Assembly (NCBI RefSeq): GCF_026041215.1
Contig: NZ_JAPEIQ010000021.1
Coordinates: forward strand, 124,001-188,000
Direction of reading: 5' to 3'
Length of the DNA: 64,000 nucleotides
Source of the DNA: Hoyosella sp. YIM 151337
GTDB taxonomy: Bacteria; Actinomycetota; Actinomycetes; Mycobacteriales; Mycobacteriaceae
Positions within the stretch are counted from its first letter, which is position 1. Every line of letters starts with the position of its first letter. Both the position numbers and the translations under genes were made by a program. Of this stretch, positions 61,201 to 64,000 are shown one piece after another. The notes below the pieces were generated by a model that did no database searches, was not told the DNA's origin, and saw only the letters and a program-made list of their open reading frames with translations.

Positions 61201-62542
61201 CCAATGAACCACCTTCATCGCGGTCATCTCGTCGAGTAATTCCGGTCCGAATCCGTAACCGCTGCCGCTGGCTTTCCGCGGCTCGGATGCACCACCGGGC
61301 GCGCCGCCGAACACCGCGTTGATTTTCACTGTGCCCACGGGGAGCGTGTGCCACGCCTCCTGCGCATGCGCCATGTCCGCAGTCAGTACCGAGGCAGCAA
61401 GCCCATAGCGGTCGTCCGCGGCCTCAATAAGGGCGGTGGAAAAGTCCGGCACGGCGCGAACAGGCGCGACCGGACCGAACGTCTCCTCCCGGAACAGGAG
61501 CATCTGTGGCGCGCAGTCGGCGACTACCGTCGGCGGATAGAAGGTTCCGGGCCCGGGCTTGGGCTCACCGCCGGCGAGAATTCTCGCACCGCCCTCGACT
61601 GCATCCATGACGTGATGGTGCACGTGGTCACGCTGTCGCTCGTCCACCAGCGGACCAATCTTGAGGCCCCACTCGCCCGCTTCACGGGCCAGCGCATCAG
61701 TGAACTCACTGGCCACCGACTCCACCACATAGATCCGCTCCACCGAGACGCAGATCTGGCCCGCATTCGCGTACGCACCGAGAGCTGCCTGTCCCGCAGC
61801 CCACTCCGGATCTACATCGCCATCAACGATCAGCGCATCGTTGCCCCCGTTTTCTAGGAGCGCCTTCGCACCTCGACGCGCACACTCCGCTGCGATGGCG
61901 CGGCCGGTAACGCTGCTGCCCACGTGCGCCACTACATCAATCTGCGGCGCAGCTGCCAGCCGGGCACCAGTCAGGCCGTCACCATCCAGAATTTCGAGCG
62001 CGCCAGCGGGCAGGTTCTCCGCGAGCAACTGGGCAAAGCTGCGCCCGGTTCGGGGGCAGCGCTCACTCGGCTTGTGGACAACGGTATTTCCCGTGACCAA
62101 TGCAGCACCTAGGAGACCAGCAGCCACGGCAATGGGGTCATTCCAGGGCGTGAGCACCGCAACGACGCCCCGCGGCTGGGGCACCATCACGTCGATCGCG
62201 GACCAGCCGCCCTGCAGACTGCGTCCGCGGTGCAGCGGCCCGAGTTCAGCGTATTGCCTGAGCGTGCCAATGCCGGCGTGAACGCCCCCCCAGCGAATCC
62301 TCCCGAGACTTGCCGGTCTCACACGCGTTGACTTCAGCTAGTTCGCCAGCGACGGCTTCTACCGCCGCCGCGGCCTGCCGGATGGATTCAGCACGCTCAG
62401 CAGCAGGGGTACGCGACCAGTGGGCGAATGCGGAATGCGCGCGATCAACCGCCGCATCACACGCATTCGCGTCGGCAGTGGCCACCTGTGTCACCACGTC
62501 ACCGGTGCGGGGATCGAGGACAGTGAGCTCCGTAGTCGTCAT
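61183..62542 (-). pseudogene. Aldehyde dehydrogenase, frameshifted
   Basis: An aldehyde dehydrogenase read in two frames. The N-terminal part starts at ATG 62542 (MTTTELTVLDPRTGDVV) and runs to ACETGKSREDSLGG; the rest continues in another frame from VHAGIGTLRQYAELGPLHRG to the stop at 61183. The switch falls at a run of seven G on the minus strand (62285-62291); six would restore one protein of about 452 residues. The catalytic Cys (NAGQICVSVERIYV), Glu (LLENGGNDA) and C-terminal oligomerisation end are intact. Either a sequencing or assembly error in the homopolymer, a recent mutation, or slippage-controlled expression. It would follow the alcohol dehydrogenase in a pathway. Confidence 0.85.
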
Positions 62543-62864
62543 TTCGTGCCTGTACCCGCCCACGTCCTTCTCAAATCTAACTGCGGAAGACAACCAGAAC
62601 CGTCCCGTTTGTCTAGTTTTACTTGACCCGTGTAGATGGATTGCCGGAGGGAAGATAACTTGGCTCGCTAAAGATCACGCGAACCACGTCACACTCCCGG
62701 TAGGCTGAGAGCCAGCTCACACGAGTCCGCCGAAACACGTTCGGCTTCAAGGGATGGAGTGATCGCCAGCCCACCACACGCGGTCACCTGTCACCGGAGC
62801 GGCTGCACGACGAGACTGCCTACAGGCGGCTGATGAGGACAGCGAGGAGGGGGAGCTCAGACGC
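62543..62864. other. 322-bp gap: divergent promoters of the aldehyde dehydrogenase and nuo operon
   Basis: No gene is seen. It must contain the nuo promoter and a long untranslated leader. The only recognised element is TGACCCGTGTAGATGG (62624-62639), which is related to the dyad at 22178-22239. No clear -10/-35 pair was found. Confidence 0.5.
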
Positions 62865-63224
62865 ATGAACGTCTACGTGCCGATCCTTGTTCTTGGGGTG
62901 ATCGCGGTCGTGTTCGCGGTGTTCTCCGTGTTCATCGCGTCAGCGGTTGGACCCCAGCGCTACAACCGCGCGAAACTCGACGCGTACGAATGCGGAATCG
63001 AACCCACCCCGCAGCCGTCGGGAGGCGGGCGCTTCCCAGTGAAGTATTACCTCACCGCGATGCTCTTCATCATTTTCGGCATCGAGATCGTGTTCCTGTA
63101 TCCGTGGGCCATCCACTTCGATGCGCTTGGCCTCTTCGGGCTCGCCGCCATGGCGCTTTTCATATTCAACGTTTCGGTTGCGTACGCATACGAGTGGCGG
63201 CGCGGCGGACTCAGCTGGGATTAG
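62865..63224 (+). CDS. nuoA: NADH-quinone oxidoreductase subunit A
   Basis: 119 residues, three membrane helices (about 4-25, 64-85 and 91-112). The conserved segment [11 protein letters not shown] and [26 protein letters not shown] identify NuoA, part of the membrane arm of complex I. First gene of the nuo operon. Confidence 0.96.
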   Translation: MNVYVPILVLGVIAVVFAVFSVFIASAVGPQRYNRAKLDAYECGIEPTPQPSGGGRFPVKYYLTAMLFIIFGIEIVFLYPWAIHFDALGLFGLAAMALFIFNVSVAYAYEWRRGGLSWD

Positions 63225-63238
63225 CACGGGGGTCACTG

Positions 63239-63793
63239 ATGGGTCTCGAAGAGAAGGTACCAAGCGGGTTTCTACTCACCACGGTCGAGCAACTCGCGGG
63301 ATACATGCGCAAAGGTTCCCTGTGGCCCGCGACGTTCGGGCTCGCGTGCTGCGCGATCGAAATGATGGCGACAAGCGGGGGCCGTTTCGACATCTCACGT
63401 TTCGGCATGGAAGCGTTCCGCGCTTCACCACGCCAGGCAGACCTGATGATCGTTGCCGGGCGGGTCAGCCAGAAGATGGGCCCCGTGCTGCGGCAAATCT
63501 ACGACCAGATGGTTGAGCCAAAGTGGGTTCTTTCCATGGGCGTCTGCGCGTCATCGGGCGGCATGTTCAACAATTACGCCGTGGTACAGGGCGTTGACCA
63601 TGTCGTTCCTGTCGACATTTACCTTCCAGGGTGCCCGCCTCGTCCGGAAATGCTGCTTTACGCGATTCTCAAGCTCCACGACAAGATCCAGGAAATGCCC
63701 CTCGGCGTGAACCGGGAGGAAGCGGTGCGTGCGGCCGAGCAGGCAGCGCTCGCGGCCCGGCCCACCATCGAACTGAAGGGGTTGCTTCGTTGA
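63239..63793 (+). CDS. nuoB: NADH-quinone oxidoreductase subunit B
   Basis: 184 residues. The N2 [4Fe-4S] cluster ligands are visible in [21 protein letters not shown] and LPGCPPRPE. It links the peripheral and membrane arms of complex I. ATG at 63239, 14 bp after nuoA. Confidence 0.96.
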   Translation: MGLEEKVPSGFLLTTVEQLAGYMRKGSLWPATFGLACCAIEMMATSGGRFDISRFGMEAFRASPRQADLMIVAGRVSQKMGPVLRQIYDQMVEPKWVLSMGVCASSGGMFNNYAVVQGVDHVVPVDIYLPGCPPRPEMLLYAILKLHDKIQEMPLGVNREEAVRAAEQAALAARPTIELKGLLR

Positions 63794-64000
63794 CCGACTC
63801 GAACGATAAGAGCGTCCAGCCGGAACATCCTGAAGAAGCGACCGCGGGCCCTGAAGGCACCCTTCCAGAGCAACAACCAAAATCTGAGGTCATCGACGTC
63901 CGCAAAGGCATGTTCGGAATTCGCGGCACGGGTGACACCTCCGGTTACGGCGGGCTGGTCCGGGAGGTGCGTTTGCCGGGCAGCACCCCGCGGCCCTACG
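63790..64000 (+). CDS. nuoC: NADH-quinone oxidoreductase subunit C, 5' part only
   Basis: The first 70 codons, cut by the window edge. It starts at TTG overlapping the nuoB stop (TTGA), has an acidic, variable N-terminus, then the conserved actinobacterial NuoC segment [18 protein letters not shown] and LPGSTPRPY. Confidence 0.92.
   Translation, partial: MTDSNDKSVQPEHPEEATAGPEGTLPEQQPKSEVIDVRKGMFGIRGTGDTSGYGGLVREVRLPGSTPRPY

Noticed and set aside
62246-62593. Independent small gene of 115 codons upstream of the aldehyde dehydrogenase
   Set aside because: Its sequence is the N-terminal end of the same aldehyde dehydrogenase, separated by a one-base shift.

Overview
The window is high-GC chromosomal DNA from an actinobacterium of the order Mycobacteriales (Rhodococcus, Hoyosella, Gordonia and Mycobacterium are all plausible; the genus is inferred). 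The evidence is a complete mycofactocin biosynthesis operon, a KmtR-type metal repressor, an Rv1264-like adenylate cyclase, frequent GTG and TTG starts, and an Rv3143-like receiver protein shortly upstream of nuoABC. There is no rRNA, tRNA, CRISPR array, insertion sequence or prophage. Gene density is high and 4-bp ATGA or GTGA overlaps are common.

Layout. 1-3.2 kb: a secreted glycine-rich repeat protein, an XdhC-like protein, a TetR regulator and a DoxX-like membrane protein. 3.2-10.8 kb: an alpha/beta hydrolase, then the mycofactocin operon on the minus strand (mftA-mftB-mftC-mftD-mftE-SDR-mftF), with mftR divergent. The 34-codon mftA is present with its C-terminal core. No mftG is seen; a mycofactocin-type SDR sits between mftE and mftF. 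10.9-15 kb: an acyl-CoA ligase, an AsnC regulator and a two-component NSS amino-acid importer (metP/metS type). 15-20.8 kb: an IclR regulator divergent from glpF-dhaK-dhaL-dhaM, a glycerol/dihydroxyacetone island whose DhaM carries its own HPr and full Enzyme I. 20.8-30 kb: an unknown multi-pass membrane protein, an SDR, a class III adenylate cyclase, marR-MFS, DUF2218, kmtR-cdf, HxlR/imine reductase and a methyltransferase.

30-40.9 kb is a polyol catabolism island. A SorC-type regulator and ABC importer (binding protein, two permeases, ATPase) lie on the minus strand, divergent from a sorbitol-type dehydrogenase and a mannitol 2-dehydrogenase. A further zinc dehydrogenase and xylulokinase follow. 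Together they can import a sugar alcohol, oxidise it to a ketose and phosphorylate it. 41-46.4 kb: a thioesterase, an XRE/MmyB-like regulator, a DUF2236-TetR pair divergent from a large acyl-CoA dehydrogenase, and a small membrane protein. 46.4-58 kb: a PhoD-like phosphatase, a TipA-like MerR regulator, a NarL two-component pair, a tiny HPD-motif protein, a GAF-ANTAR protein, a putative di-iron protein translationally coupled to a [2Fe-2S] reductase, an HhH-PHP protein and a glucosylglycerate hydrolase. 58-64 kb: receiver protein, CBS protein, alcohol dehydrogenase with a GXWXG/DUF4334 protein, a TetR gene with twin operators, an aldehyde dehydrogenase broken by one extra base in a seven-G run, then nuoA, nuoB and the start of nuoC at the window edge.

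The most useful leads are the di-iron/reductase pair at 53.5-55.6 kb, a shared ATTACC-N5-GGTAAT operator linking the XRE regulator to a membrane gene 3.7 kb away, the perfect operator between the DUF2236 gene and the acyl-CoA dehydrogenase gene, the variant mycofactocin cluster, and the homopolymer frameshift. No wholly new system could be demonstrated from sequence reading alone.
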